The notes below the pieces were generated by a model that worked only from the letters and a program-made list of their open reading frames with translations, did no database searches and was not told the origin of the DNA. This document shows, piece after piece, positions 30,180-39,025 of a stretch of 64,000 nucleotides of DNA. The DNA is from Pseudidiomarina insulisalsae (GTDB taxonomy: Bacteria; Pseudomonadota; Gammaproteobacteria; Enterobacterales; Alteromonadaceae): positions 62,001 to 126,000 of the forward strand of contig NZ_PIPY01000007.1 in assembly GCF_003987065.1 (NCBI RefSeq), given 5' to 3'. Position 1 is the first letter of the stretch. Every line of letters begins with the position of its first letter. The position numbers and the translations under genes are program-made.

Positions 30180-30407
30180 AAAAATCGAATTTTGGTCTAA
30201 AAAAGTGTCAATTGACCGCCTTCACCGTAACTCAGAACGGTCGCGCGGCTCAATTGAATATTAGTTGGTAAGATATTGTTTAATTTCAGGAAAGTGGTTA
30301 AAAAAGGCTTGCGTTGTTGGCGTATACAGGGCATATCTTGAAGCGCACCGAAACGGTTTTTGGTGCGAAGTCCGAGCTGATTCGGAATCAACTACAAGGA
30401 AGATAAG
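30180..30407 (+). other. uvrY leader region with two small hairpins
   Basis: This 228-base gap precedes the uvrY-like gene. Close to the start are two hairpins: CGCACC/GGTGCG (30344-30349 with 30362-30367, 12-base loop) and TCCGA/TCGGA (30371-30375 with 30382-30386). AAGGAAGATAAG then leads into the ATG. GGA in a ribosome site is the core of CsrA sites, so CsrA control is possible but unproven. I see no RNA gene and no clear -35/-10 pair. Confidence 0.35.
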
Positions 30408-31091
30408 ATGACGGAGTTCATCGTCGCCGTACCCTCACAGATTGTGAGCATCGGTATGCAAACGTTAATTAATCAAGATCCTCACTTTAAAGTCGCTGCC
30501 GTCGTAACCAATCAACACCAACTACGCGACGCCATCAGTCAATCACCTTATGCCACCGTAATTCTGGGAAGCCAGCTATGTGGTGACGGTACCATTGAAA
30601 TCTGGCGACGCATTCAGCGCCGGTTTGCCGATGTGCAGGTGTTGCTTTGGGCAGTCAGGTTTCAGGACGTGCTTGATTTTCAGTGTAACCTGGATCGGGT
30701 TGAAGGCTACTTGCTGGCGTCCGCCCAACAGTCGGAGTTTCTGCAGGCCTGTCAGACACTCAGTCGCGGACGGATCTACGTGGCGGCAAGTGTTGCCGAA
30801 TACCTGGCCCGGAATCCGGCCCGGCAACGGCAAAGTGAGGTGCTGAGTAAACTCAGTAAACGTGAGATTCAGGTCGCACAGATGATCGCCCAGGGGCGAC
30901 GGGTTGCCGTTATCGCACGGTTGCTGAATATCAGCAGTAAAACAGTAAATACCTTTCGCTACCGAATCTTTGATAAACTTGAGTTAAGTGGTGATGTAGA
31001 ATTAACCCATCTGGCCTTACAGACAGGCCTGGTGGATCTTGATGTCGAGGTGATAGTTGAAGAAGACGACGCAGCAGAGGGAGACCTTTAA
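30408..31091 (+). CDS. uvrY: UvrY/GacA-family LuxR-type regulator with degenerate receiver domain
   Basis: The protein has 227 residues. The C-terminal LuxR-type helix-turn-helix (about residues 145-205: [44 protein letters not shown]) is very close to UvrY/GacA. The gene order with uvrC and pgsA is that of E. coli. The N-terminal receiver aligns with E. coli UvrY (recalled sequence) without gaps through residue 104, but all residues needed for phosphorylation are changed. Asp8 and Asp9 are Val8 and Pro9, Asp54 is Gly54, Thr82 is Ala82 and Lys104 is Ala104. It is therefore probably not phosphorylated by a BarA-type kinase. An acidic tail ([10 protein letters not shown]) is also present. The 3' end overlaps uvrC by 35 bases. 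Confidence 0.88.
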   Translation: MTEFIVAVPSQIVSIGMQTLINQDPHFKVAAVVTNQHQLRDAISQSPYATVILGSQLCGDGTIEIWRRIQRRFADVQVLLWAVRFQDVLDFQCNLDRVEGYLLASAQQSEFLQACQTLSRGRIYVAASVAEYLARNPARQRQSEVLSKLSKREIQVAQMIAQGRRVAVIARLLNISSKTVNTFRYRIFDKLELSGDVELTHLALQTGLVDLDVEVIVEEDDAAEGDL

Positions 31092-32937
31092 CCCGAAGCA
31101 GTTTCTGCAGAGCCTGACTCATCAACCAGGCGTTTATCGCATGTACGATGAGTCAGGCGATATTATTTATGTCGGTAAAGCCAAAGACTTACGTAAGCGC
31201 GTGGGCAGCTATTTCCGTGCCCAGGTCGATAGTCCGAAAACGCAGACACTCGTGCGGCAAATTGCTCATATTGATGTCACGGTAACGAACACCGAAGCCG
31301 AAGCGCTGATCCTCGAAAACAACTTCATCAAAAAATATCGTCCGCGCTACAACGTGTTGCTGCGCGATGACAAATCTTATCCCTATATTCTGGTCAGTGA
31401 TCATCAGCATCCGCGCCTGGCGTTTCATCGCGGTACCCGGCGTGAGAAAGGCCGTTATTTTGGTCCGTTTCCCAACGGCGTTGCCGTGCGTAACAGTTTG
31501 CGCTTGCTACAGAAACTGTTCCCGGTGCGGCAGTGTGAAGATTCTTACTATCGGGCGCGTAGCCGCCCATGCCTGCAGTATCAGTTGCAGCGTTGTCTGG
31601 CGCCTTGTGTAAAAGGCTATTGCAGCGACGAGGACTATAATGAACAGGTGGATCTGGCCAAGGCCTTTCTTGAGGGCAAGAACCAGCAAGTGATTGACCA
31701 ACTGGTGATTAAGATGGAAGGCGCCAGTGAAGAATTGCAATTTGAACGCGCGGCACGTTTTCGTGATCAGATTGCGGCGTTACGCCAGGTACAGGAACGT
31801 AACGCGGTCACCGGTAATCAGCAGGAGCTGGATGTGATCGGCTACGCCCGCCAGGGCGGTATCGCGGCGATTCATTTACTGTTTATTCGTGAAGGTTCGG
31901 TGCAGGGCAGTCGCAGCTATTTTCCTAAGGTACCGGCCAATACCGAAGACAGTGAAGTTCTGTTAGCCTTCTTATTGCAGTTTTATCTTAACGATCAGAT
32001 CGAGCGACGCCTGCCGCGCGAGATTATCCTGCCCGAACAAAATGCCGCCACTGTGCTTGATCCCGAACAGGAATTGCACACGCTGGAACAGGCGCTGGCA
32101 CAGAAAATACGCATGACCCATAATGTCAGAGGCGAGCGGCGCAAGTACCAGATCCTGGCGCAGAAAAACGCCATGAACGCGCTCGATAGTAAAGCCAATC
32201 AGGCCAGCACTATGATGATGCGGGTCAGGGCACTGGAGCAGGTGCTTGATTTTGGTCGTCCTATCACGCGCATGGAGTGTTTTGATATTAGTCATACCAT
32301 GGGCCAGGAAACGGTTGCGTCCTGTGTGGTGTTTGATCAGCAGGGACCGAAAAAAAGTGACTACCGGCGCTACAATATCAAAGGTATTACCCCGGGTGAC
32401 GATTACGCGGCCATGGCACAGGTGCTGCAGCGGCGCTTTGATCCGCTGAAACAGGCGAAAGCTGATGCTGCCGCTATGCCTGACGTGTTATTTATTGACG
32501 GAGGCAAAGGGCAGTTGACGCAGGCTGAGAATTATTTTTCCGATTGGCCGACGATTGCGGCACGCGCGGCACCTTTGTTGGTCGGCGTGGCCAAGGGCGA
32601 GTCCCGTAAGCCCGGTCTGGAAACGCTGATTCTGGCGGGCGGTCACGCAACTATTCCGCTTCCCGCGGATGCGCCGGCGTTGCATCTGGTGCAACATATA
32701 CGCGATGAGTCGCATCGCTTTGCGATTACCGGACACCGGCAGCGCCGCGCGAAAGTTCGCCGTACCTCACGGTTAGAAGATATTCCCGGTATTGGTGCTA
32801 AGCGTCGTCAACGTTTACTGCAAAATCTGGGTGGATTACAACAGGTAAAACAGGCTAGTATTGAGCAACTTGCAGCGGTACCTGGCGTCAGTCATGAACT
32901 AGCTGAAACCATCTATCACGCGTTTCGCGACGAATAA
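31057..32937 (+). CDS. uvrC: Excinuclease ABC subunit C
   Basis: The protein has 626 residues in this frame. The GIY-YIG domain ([25 protein letters not shown]) is at residues 25-45, the UVR motif for UvrB binding is [17 protein letters not shown], the C-terminal RNase H-like nuclease is near [19 protein letters not shown] and FIDGGKGQL, and two helix-hairpin-helix motifs end the protein ([13 protein letters not shown]). It makes both incisions in nucleotide excision repair. TTG 31057 is the only start before the conserved core and has GAGGTG upstream. It overlaps uvrY, so the two are probably translationally coupled. Confidence 0.97.
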   Translation: MKKTTQQRETFNPKQFLQSLTHQPGVYRMYDESGDIIYVGKAKDLRKRVGSYFRAQVDSPKTQTLVRQIAHIDVTVTNTEAEALILENNFIKKYRPRYNVLLRDDKSYPYILVSDHQHPRLAFHRGTRREKGRYFGPFPNGVAVRNSLRLLQKLFPVRQCEDSYYRARSRPCLQYQLQRCLAPCVKGYCSDEDYNEQVDLAKAFLEGKNQQVIDQLVIKMEGASEELQFERAARFRDQIAALRQVQERNAVTGNQQELDVIGYARQGGIAAIHLLFIREGSVQGSRSYFPKVPANTEDSEVLLAFLLQFYLNDQIERRLPREIILPEQNAATVLDPEQELHTLEQALAQKIRMTHNVRGERRKYQILAQKNAMNALDSKANQASTMMMRVRALEQVLDFGRPITRMECFDISHTMGQETVASCVVFDQQGPKKSDYRRYNIKGITPGDDYAAMAQVLQRRFDPLKQAKADAAAMPDVLFIDGGKGQLTQAENYFSDWPTIAARAAPLLVGVAKGESRKPGLETLILAGGHATIPLPADAPALHLVQHIRDESHRFAITGHRQRRAKVRRTSRLEDIPGIGAKRRQRLLQNLGGLQQVKQASIEQLAAVPGVSHELAETIYHAFRDE

Positions 32938-32954
32938 AAGGAACCTCAAGCGGT

Positions 32955-33503
32955 ATGTGGAATATTCCCAACTTGCTGACCAGCTTTCGCATTCTGTTAA
33001 TCCCTGTGTTTTTAGGTATTTATTACCTGCCGGGACAAGACGCTCATTTCTGGGCGGCGTTTATCTTTGCGCTGGCGGCAATTACCGACGGTCTGGACGG
33101 CTACATTGCCCGGCGTTTTAACCAATTTACCCAGTTCGGCGCATTTCTAGACCCAGTGGCAGATAAAGTCATGGTGGCAGCATCGCTGGTGGTGGTAGTG
33201 GAAAACTACGCCACCTGGTGGATTAGCCTGCCCGCGCTAGCTATTGTCAGTCGCGAACTGGTGGTTTCAGCGCTACGCGAATGGATGGCGCAGATTGGCC
33301 ATCAGAGCAAGGTAAAAGTATCGAATCTTGGCAAGGTGAAAACCACCGCGCAAATGGTCGCTATTGGCGGCCTGATTTGGGAAGCCAATACCTTTGTGGT
33401 GGTGGTCGCTACCGTTTTGCTCTATGTCGCCTTTGTCCTGACGCTTTGGTCAATGTGGAAATATTTACGCGCCGCCTGGTCAGATTTAAGCCAAGTGGAT
33501 TAA
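32955..33503 (+). CDS. pgsA: CDP-diacylglycerol--glycerol-3-phosphate 3-phosphatidyltransferase
   Basis: The protein has 182 residues and several membrane segments. The CDP-alcohol phosphatidyltransferase signature DGLDGYIARRFNQFTQFGAFLDPVADK (DG-x2-AR-x8-G-x3-D-x3-D pattern) lies near residues 45-75. It makes phosphatidylglycerol-phosphate in the inner membrane. It follows uvrC after 17 bases and precedes three tRNA genes, the same order as in E. coli. Confidence 0.97.
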   Translation: MWNIPNLLTSFRILLIPVFLGIYYLPGQDAHFWAAFIFALAAITDGLDGYIARRFNQFTQFGAFLDPVADKVMVAASLVVVVENYATWWISLPALAIVSRELVVSALREWMAQIGHQSKVKVSNLGKVKTTAQMVAIGGLIWEANTFVVVVATVLLYVAFVLTLWSMWKYLRAAWSDLSQVD

Positions 33504-33539
33504 AAATAAGCAAACAAACGGCTTCAGGGCAAAAAATCG

Positions 33540-33567
33540 TTGACCTTGGCAAAATAGACAGTAGAAT
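33540..33567 (+). promoter_or_regulatory. Promoter of the tRNA-Gly-Cys-Leu cluster
   Basis: TTGACC (33540-33545) and TAGAAT (33562-33567) are 16 bases apart, and tRNA-Gly starts 15 bases after the -10 box. This is a near-consensus sigma-70 promoter. Confidence 0.75.
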
Positions 33568-33582
33568 GCCTCGGCACTGGAT

Positions 33583-33658
33583 GCGGGAATAGCTCAGCTG
33601 GTAGAGCACAACCTTGCCAAGGTTGGGGTCGCGAGTTCGAATCTCGTTTCCCGCTCCA
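33583..33658 (+). tRNA. tRNA-Gly (anticodon GCC)
   Basis: A 76-base cloverleaf. The acceptor GCGGGAA pairs with TTCCCGC, the anticodon loop is TTGCCAA, the T loop is TTCGAAT, and TCCA ends the gene. It corresponds to E. coli glyW downstream of pgsA. Confidence 0.97.
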
Positions 33659-33666
33659 AACTCGAT

Positions 33667-33740
33667 GGCGGGTTGGCAGAATGGCTATGCAGCGGATTGC
33701 AAATCCGTGGATCTCGGTTCGACTCCGGGACCCGCCTCCA
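33667..33740 (+). tRNA. tRNA-Cys (anticodon GCA)
   Basis: A 74-base cloverleaf. The acceptor GGCGGGT pairs with ACCCGCC, the anticodon is GCA within GGATTGCAAATCC, the T loop is TTCGACT, and TCCA ends the gene. It corresponds to E. coli cysT. Confidence 0.97.
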
Positions 33741-33769
33741 TCGAAAACTTCAGGTAGTACCTCAGGTAT

Positions 33770-33856
33770 GCCCGGGTGGTGAAATTGGTAGACACAAGGG
33801 ATTTAAAATCCCTCGCTGGCAACAGCGTGCCGGTTCAAGTCCGGCCCCGGGCACCA
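33770..33856 (+). tRNA. tRNA-Leu (anticodon TAA)
   Basis: An 87-base class II tRNA. The acceptor GCCCGGG pairs with CCCGGGC, the anticodon loop is TTTAAAA with anticodon TAA, there is a long variable arm (CGCTGGCAACAGCG), and ACCA ends the gene. It corresponds to E. coli leuZ. A T-run follows shortly after, but no clear terminator stem. Confidence 0.97.
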
Positions 33857-33951
33857 CTTCTCTTTTTAGTTTGCTGATAAAAATTATCTTAACCTCTCTT
33901 GTTATTGCCCGGCAGACGCACCATATTTAGTTCATCAGTGGTTACCCGGTA

Positions 33952-34251
33952 ATGTTTGTGTATTTTCGTCTGCTATTAACGCTGTTACTGTTAGGCATCG
34001 GAGGTGCTGAGTCGCATAGTGCGACCGGGCCGTCGTGGGTCAAACAGTCCTCGACGGTAACCGCGAAAGCCACTGTCTGCCAACTGGCGATTGACGAGCA
34101 ATTGCAAAGCCAGGAGGAAGATAACGACATCACCCATAACCGGGTGCGCAGCCTATCTACGCGTATTGCTGGCGAGCAATCGTTCCTACCCAACACTGAT
34201 GTTTTCACTTCCACCTTTTTGCCACAGGCGCGGGCACCTCCTGTTCGCTGA
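33952..34251 (+). CDS. Possible small exported hypothetical protein
   Basis: A 99-residue frame begins with a good signal-peptide pattern (MFVYFRLLLTLLLLGIGGAESHSA, hydrophobic residues 5-18). A polar tail follows with no motif I recognise (one Cys, acidic stretch QEEDNDI). The ribosome site before the ATG is weak (CCCGGT). The gene lies between tRNA-Leu and the CBS protein. If it is not real, about 450 bases after tRNA-Leu hold nothing identifiable. The function is unknown. Confidence 0.45.
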   Translation: MFVYFRLLLTLLLLGIGGAESHSATGPSWVKQSSTVTAKATVCQLAIDEQLQSQEEDNDITHNRVRSLSTRIAGEQSFLPNTDVFTSTFLPQARAPPVR

Positions 34252-34307
34252 TTCGATAAAACCTTTGTTCCTGTTATCTATTTATCTGAATCAGAATGAG
34301 GCCCTTT

Positions 34308-34898
34308 ATGGCAAACTTTCATGCATTGAACTGGCATCAGGCAACCACTGGCGTGCGCCTGAGCGAAGCCACGGCACAACAACCAGCACGTTTGAGCTGG
34401 CATCATAATGCCAAAATTGCGGTGGAGTATTTTCAGCAACAGAGTAACTTACTCACTGAGTCAACGCGCTTACCGGAAGCCGAGCAAAAATTTGAGAAAA
34501 ACGGTAGCCGTTATGTCTGTGTACTCGACACCCAAAAAAATCTGAGTGGTATTCTGTCGTCACGCGAGTTGCATAGCCGGCATACCGGAGCACTTAGCAG
34601 TGCGCTGCAGTTACCCTGGAGTCAAATCGAAGTGCGTCATCTGATGCAGCCCATCACTCGTTTACCGGTGATTGACAAGGCGCAACTGGAACGCGCCAAA
34701 ATCGGTGATATTGCGGCGACGATGCAGGCGGCAGGTCGCGATTTCGTGTTGGTAGAGGAGCAGGGCCAGTTGACGGGATTCATCGCAGCGCTGAAAATAC
34801 TCGCGTTAACCGGTGAGTCGGTGCGCCTGTATCCGCGAGCCAGTACCTTTGCGGAAGTGTTCACTGCGCTAAAACATCCTGAAATTACGGACAGTTAG
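34308..34898 (+). CDS. CBS-domain protein
   Basis: The protein has 196 residues. One CBS-like unit covers about residues 45-90 (LLTESTRLPEAEQKFEKNGSRYVCVLDTQKNLSGILSSREL). A second, weaker one covers residues 105-165 (VRHLMQPITRLPVI, RDFVLVEEQGQLTGFIAALKILALTGE). Paired CBS domains usually bind adenine nucleotides and act as regulatory modules; no catalytic domain is attached. ATG 34308 has TGAGG 7 bases upstream and is preferred over a frame start at 34296. The protein's partner is unknown. It is followed by a separate FMN enzyme gene after about 60 bases. Confidence 0.8.
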   Translation: MANFHALNWHQATTGVRLSEATAQQPARLSWHHNAKIAVEYFQQQSNLLTESTRLPEAEQKFEKNGSRYVCVLDTQKNLSGILSSRELHSRHTGALSSALQLPWSQIEVRHLMQPITRLPVIDKAQLERAKIGDIAATMQAAGRDFVLVEEQGQLTGFIAALKILALTGESVRLYPRASTFAEVFTALKHPEITDS

Positions 34899-34960
34899 GG
34901 TTGTTGCGTCGGCTGTAGCACGCTACATTAAAGATTGCTTAGGTCAAATGGGAGCGTGCT

Positions 34961-36475
34961 ATGGTCGATAATGCCTGGCTTAACAGCCAAACACTGTTAA
35001 TTGTCGCGCAATGGTTATTAGGTCTGTTCGTACTGCTACTGATTATTGGCCTGATCAGTATTGTGGTGATGTATGTCATTGATAAAACGCAAACGAAGCA
35101 TACTATTCGTCGCAACTTCCCGGTTTTTGGCCGTTTTCGCTATATTTTCGAAAATTTGGGCGAATTCTTCCGGCAGTATTTCTATGCAATGGACCGTGAA
35201 GAAATGCCGTTTAACCGGGCGCAACGCAGCTGGGTGTATCGCGCGGCGAAAGATGCCGATCGCACTCTGGCATTTGGCTCCACGCGGGACTTAACGAAAA
35301 ACGGCACGATTATATTTGCCAATGCGCCTTATCCGCGACAGACAGAAGAGAAAACCCAGCCCGAGCCGGTCGAAATTGGACCTTACTGCGAACATCCTTA
35401 CGCACCTGTATCCTATTTTCATATTTCCGGCATGAGTTACGGCTCATTGTCGCCGGTGGCGGTGCGCGCTTTATCGAAAGGCGCTAAGCTTGCCGGTTGC
35501 TGGCTGAACACTGGCGAGGGCGGGCTGAGTCCCTATCACCTGGAAGGTGAGTGTGATGTCGTGTTTCAGATTGGTACGGCAAAATATGGAGTACGAAACC
35601 AGGACGGTAGCCTCAATGAAATGCGTCTGAAAGAGCTGGGCGAACATAAACTCATCAAAATGTTTGAACTGAAGCTCAGCCAGGGCGCTAAACCAGGCAA
35701 AGGTGGTATCTTACCGGCGATAAAAGTTACAAAGGAAATTGCGGAAATACGCGGTATACCTGAGGGTAAGGACTCAATTAGTCCAAATCGACATCCGGAA
35801 ATTAAAAATGATGAAGAGTTACTCGACTTTATTGAGAAAATCCGCATCATCACCGGCAAACCCGTAGGTATTAAGTTTGTCATGGGGGACCCGGGTTGGA
35901 TCGATCAACTGATCGACGCTATTTTAGCGCGTGGTATTGAGTCAGCCCCTGATTTTATTACCTTGGACAGTGCCGACGGTGGCACTGGTGCGGCACCGCA
36001 ACCGCTGATGGATTATGTGGGCTTAAAGCTTTCTGAGAGCCTGCCCATTTTAATCGACAAACTTATCGCTGCAGGGTTAAAAGATCGGGTGCGCGTGATT
36101 GCCTCGGGTAAGATGATCTCGCCAGCTGATGTCGCCTGGGCACTGGCAATGGGAGCGGACTTTGTGGTTTCCGCCCGCGGTTTTATGTTTTCGATTGGCT
36201 GTATTCAGGCGATGCAATGCAACAAAAATACCTGTCCGACAGGTGTCACAACACATAATAAAAAACTGCAAAAAGGGCTGGATCCGGAAGAAAAATGTGT
36301 GCGTGTGGCTAATTACCACAAGTTTCTTGAATACGGCGTCAATATTGTCGCGCATTCCTGCGGAGTCTCCGATCCACGCCAACTGAATCGTCGGCACGCC
36401 CGTATTATCACCCATACTGGTGAGAGTATCAGCTTGACTGAACGCTATCCGCCACAGGCCCCGCGGCAATCATAG
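34961..36475 (+). CDS. FMN-binding glutamate-synthase-like protein with N-terminal membrane anchor
   Basis: The protein has 504 residues. A single hydrophobic segment (about residues 12-38) anchors it. The rest is a glutamate synthase central/FMN domain (GltB-like): MSYGSLSPVAVRALSKGAKLAG, TGEGGLSPYH, KPGKGGILPAIKV and LDSADGGTGAAPQPLMDYVG, then CNKNTCPTGVTTHNKKL, where cysteines could bind an iron-sulfur cluster. No glutaminase domain is present, so it cannot be a complete glutamate synthase. The physiological substrate of this stand-alone family is not established. The end overlaps the convergent LysR gene by 6 bases. Confidence 0.9.
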   Translation: MVDNAWLNSQTLLIVAQWLLGLFVLLLIIGLISIVVMYVIDKTQTKHTIRRNFPVFGRFRYIFENLGEFFRQYFYAMDREEMPFNRAQRSWVYRAAKDADRTLAFGSTRDLTKNGTIIFANAPYPRQTEEKTQPEPVEIGPYCEHPYAPVSYFHISGMSYGSLSPVAVRALSKGAKLAGCWLNTGEGGLSPYHLEGECDVVFQIGTAKYGVRNQDGSLNEMRLKELGEHKLIKMFELKLSQGAKPGKGGILPAIKVTKEIAEIRGIPEGKDSISPNRHPEIKNDEELLDFIEKIRIITGKPVGIKFVMGDPGWIDQLIDAILARGIESAPDFITLDSADGGTGAAPQPLMDYVGLKLSESLPILIDKLIAAGLKDRVRVIASGKMISPADVAWALAMGADFVVSARGFMFSIGCIQAMQCNKNTCPTGVTTHNKKLQKGLDPEEKCVRVANYHKFLEYGVNIVAHSCGVSDPRQLNRRHARIITHTGESISLTERYPPQAPRQS

Positions 36476-37360
36476 GCTCTGTTGCAGGCGGTTTTGCAGC
36501 CATTTGCTAAAGGCAACCACTGCCACCGGATGGCGCGCTGCCTGTTTCATTGCCAGCAGGACGTCAGTTTTACTCACCACCCGTATATCACTGTGCAGGC
36601 GTAAACCACTGAACTGTGGATGTGCCGCATACAGACTATCGATCAGGGTAGAGCCAGGCGCGCTGGTTACTAATTCCAGTCCAATACTGTTCTTAGCGAC
36701 CGGCTGCAGCCGCTGGCTTTTGGCAAACTCGGGGTAGCCCTGCATTAATTGTTGCCAGCTTTCGCTGAGCGGATCTACCCAACAGGGCGTTAGCGTATCA
36801 CGCTCACTGGTAGCTGAGCTGATCGGGCTAAACGTCGGCTGATACAAGCGTTGCTGTTTAAGGCTACGGTCTTTAATGCGGCCGTGAATCATCGCAAGGT
36901 CTAACGTGCCTTGTTGCAGTGCCTGGGCAATGGCCGCATGTTGCGGTGCGCCGGCGGCTTCATCATAGGTATCCAATTGAATACGTATATGCGGATAAAT
37001 TGCGGTAAAATCTGCCAGTCGCGCTGCCAGCCACCAACGCAGAAAGCTTGCCGGTACCAGTAAGCGCAGCGTGGTCAGCTCCTCATCGCCACTGCTGCGC
37101 GCCGATTGCACACTTTGCTCAAGCCGCTGGAACAGTGGCAGCAAACGCTGGCCGAGGGCTTCACCGACCGGGGTGAGGGCGTGGACACGATTATCGCGGT
37201 GAAACAGTTTGGTGCCCAGTTGCTCTTCCAGCGTCTGAATGTGCCGGGTTATTGCTGACTGTGACAGGTCAAGTTGTTGCGCCGCATGTTTAAATGAGCC
37301 AGCATTAGCAGCGACAGCAAATACGCGTAACGCATTAAGAGAGTAATTTTTCAGCAGCAC
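36470..37360 (-). CDS. LysR-family transcriptional regulator
   Basis: The protein has 296 residues. The N-terminal winged helix-turn-helix is at residues 8-65 (NALRVFAVAANAGSFKHAAQQLDLSQSAITRHIQTLEEQLGTKLF). A co-inducer-binding domain follows. The gene is divergent from the LysE-type exporter with about 80 bases between the starts. This arrangement is typical of a LysR regulator and its target, but the effector is unknown. A GcvA-like relationship is possible from the N-terminal NALRVF pattern. Confidence 0.92.
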   Translation of the reverse strand: MLLKNYSLNALRVFAVAANAGSFKHAAQQLDLSQSAITRHIQTLEEQLGTKLFHRDNRVHALTPVGEALGQRLLPLFQRLEQSVQSARSSGDEELTTLRLLVPASFLRWWLAARLADFTAIYPHIRIQLDTYDEAAGAPQHAAIAQALQQGTLDLAMIHGRIKDRSLKQQRLYQPTFSPISSATSERDTLTPCWVDPLSESWQQLMQGYPEFAKSQRLQPVAKNSIGLELVTSAPGSTLIDSLYAAHPQFSGLRLHSDIRVVSKTDVLLAMKQAARHPVAVVAFSKWLQNRLQQSL

Positions 37361-37442
37361 AGGAACCCGCCTTAGTTGCGATTAAGTTAATGTCGATTGC
37401 AAAAATTAGAACAAGATTAAATAGAAAAGAGGCCGTTTGGCA

Positions 37443-38093
37443 ATGTATTTAAGAGAATTTATTGAAATCGCTGTCCTGCATTTTCTTGCGGTTGCCTCAC
37501 CAGGGCCTGACTTTGCGGTGACTGCGCGTTATAGCCTGGCCTATGGCCGGCGCATTGGCCGCTGGGTGGCGTTAGGCATTGGTGCCGGCATTCTTATCCA
37601 TGTGGCTTATTCGCTGCTCGGAGTGACGCTCATCGTTCACCGTTACCAGTGGGTTTATGCCACCTTACTGCTGCTCGGCGCACTCTATCTGGGTTGGATT
37701 GGCTGGCAAGCCATTCAGGCACAGCCACGGCAACAGGTGCCTGCCGCGGCCGCAGCAGCAGGTGACTTAAGCCGTCGTAAAGCGTTTCGCATTGGTTTTA
37801 TCACCAATGGCCTGAACGTGAAAGCTACCTTATTCTTTATGGCACTGTTCACCGCCGTGATTAGCCCGCAAACGCCGACCTGGATAAAAACCGGTTATGG
37901 GCTGTATATGGCCGTCGCCACGGGTTTGTGGTTCATGTTACTGGCGACGGCGCTGACAATCGGCCCGGTTTACGAGCGCATCTGGCGTTTCGGCCATTGG
38001 CTGGACCGCCTGATGGGCGCTATTTTACTGTTATTGAGCGCCAAGCTTATCTATGACTGGTGGCACGTAATTCAAGTTCTCGTAAACGGCTGA
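37443..38093 (+). CDS. LysE/RhtB-family amino acid exporter
   Basis: The protein has 216 residues and about six membrane segments. The LysE/RhtB signature HFLAVASPGPDFAVTARYSLAYGRRIG is at residues 11-37. Members export lysine, threonine, homoserine lactone or other amino acids. ATG 37443 is used because it fits the family N-terminus; a TTG two codons earlier is an alternative. The divergent LysR gene probably regulates it. Confidence 0.92.
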   Translation: MYLREFIEIAVLHFLAVASPGPDFAVTARYSLAYGRRIGRWVALGIGAGILIHVAYSLLGVTLIVHRYQWVYATLLLLGALYLGWIGWQAIQAQPRQQVPAAAAAAGDLSRRKAFRIGFITNGLNVKATLFFMALFTAVISPQTPTWIKTGYGLYMAVATGLWFMLLATALTIGPVYERIWRFGHWLDRLMGAILLLLSAKLIYDWWHVIQVLVNG

Positions 38094-38140
38094 AGATGCT
38101 ATGATCGGCTTCGTTAAATTAGCTTTTGGTTGAGTACCCT

Positions 38141-39025
38141 ATGCAGTTATTTGTAAACGATCTGACCGTCATTGATTTTTCATACCTGTGCCCGGAGCGG
38201 GGCATTGTCGGTGAAAGCTGGATCGTTGATATTATTCTTGATGGTAGCCTGAACGAGCAGTCCATGGTGCTCGACTTTGGCAAGGTGAAAAAACAGATCA
38301 AACGCATTATTGATGATGCGGTCGATCATAAACTGGCAGTACCTGCCGATCACCCCTATACCCGCGTGTCGCACACCGATGATGACAGCAGTTACTGGGT
38401 CGATTTTTTGCGCCCGGCAGGCAAGTCAATTCATCTTTTCTGTCCGGCTGACGCATTCGCGTTTATTGACGCTGACAGAGTGTCCATGGCGAGTGTTAAT
38501 GCGTATCTGCGGGCGGTCATCAAACGCGAATTACCCGGGAACGTAGCAGGGCTTGAAGTGATTTTACGCGAGGAAGTGATTGCCGGTGCGTACTATCACT
38601 ACACCCATGGCCTAAAAAAGCATGATGGCAATTGCCAGCGCATTGCGCATGGCCACCGTTCACAGTTACAGATCTTTATCGACGGTTTGCGCCGCCAACA
38701 GGTAGAGCAGCAGTGGGCGCTGCGCTGGCAGGACATTTACCTGGGGTCGCGTGAAGATACCTGCAGCTGTAGCGAGTTGCGCCGTTCAATCCATGCTGAA
38801 GCTATTGACGATAACAGTCATCAGGCCTATCGCTATACCGCTGATCAGGGACTATTTGAGCTGGCGGTGCCACAAGATGAGAATTTCATTATTGCCAACG
38901 ACTCAACGGTGGAGTGTATTGCTGAATTCCTCGCCGCAGAGATTGCAGTGGAAAATCAGGCCACGGGTCAGGTAAAGGTGCTGGCCTTTGAAGGTGTCGG
39001 CAAAGGAGCTATCGGTTATGCCTAA
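38141..39025 (+). CDS. Tandem PTPS/6-carboxytetrahydropterin synthase-like (QueD family) protein
   Basis: The protein has 294 residues, about twice a QueD monomer. The N-half has DFGKVKK (45-51) and Asp62-His63 (the catalytic Asp-His of QueD), but the zinc histidines are replaced (Cys17, Val23, Glu25). The C-half has His156, Cys165 and His170-Gly-His172, matching the zinc triad and catalytic Cys, and a Glu in STVECIAEFL near residue 275, but it lacks the DFG and Asp-His segment. One composite active site per fused chain is therefore possible. It may act in queuosine or a related pterin pathway, but this is not shown. The start is ATG 38141. The M23 peptidase gene overlaps its end by 8 bases. 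Confidence 0.8.
   Translation: MQLFVNDLTVIDFSYLCPERGIVGESWIVDIILDGSLNEQSMVLDFGKVKKQIKRIIDDAVDHKLAVPADHPYTRVSHTDDDSSYWVDFLRPAGKSIHLFCPADAFAFIDADRVSMASVNAYLRAVIKRELPGNVAGLEVILREEVIAGAYYHYTHGLKKHDGNCQRIAHGHRSQLQIFIDGLRRQQVEQQWALRWQDIYLGSREDTCSCSELRRSIHAEAIDDNSHQAYRYTADQGLFELAVPQDENFIIANDSTVECIAEFLAAEIAVENQATGQVKVLAFEGVGKGAIGYA

Noticed and set aside
34961-36475. Complete glutamate synthase large subunit
   Set aside because: The glutaminase and C-terminal beta-helix domains are absent; only the FMN domain is present.
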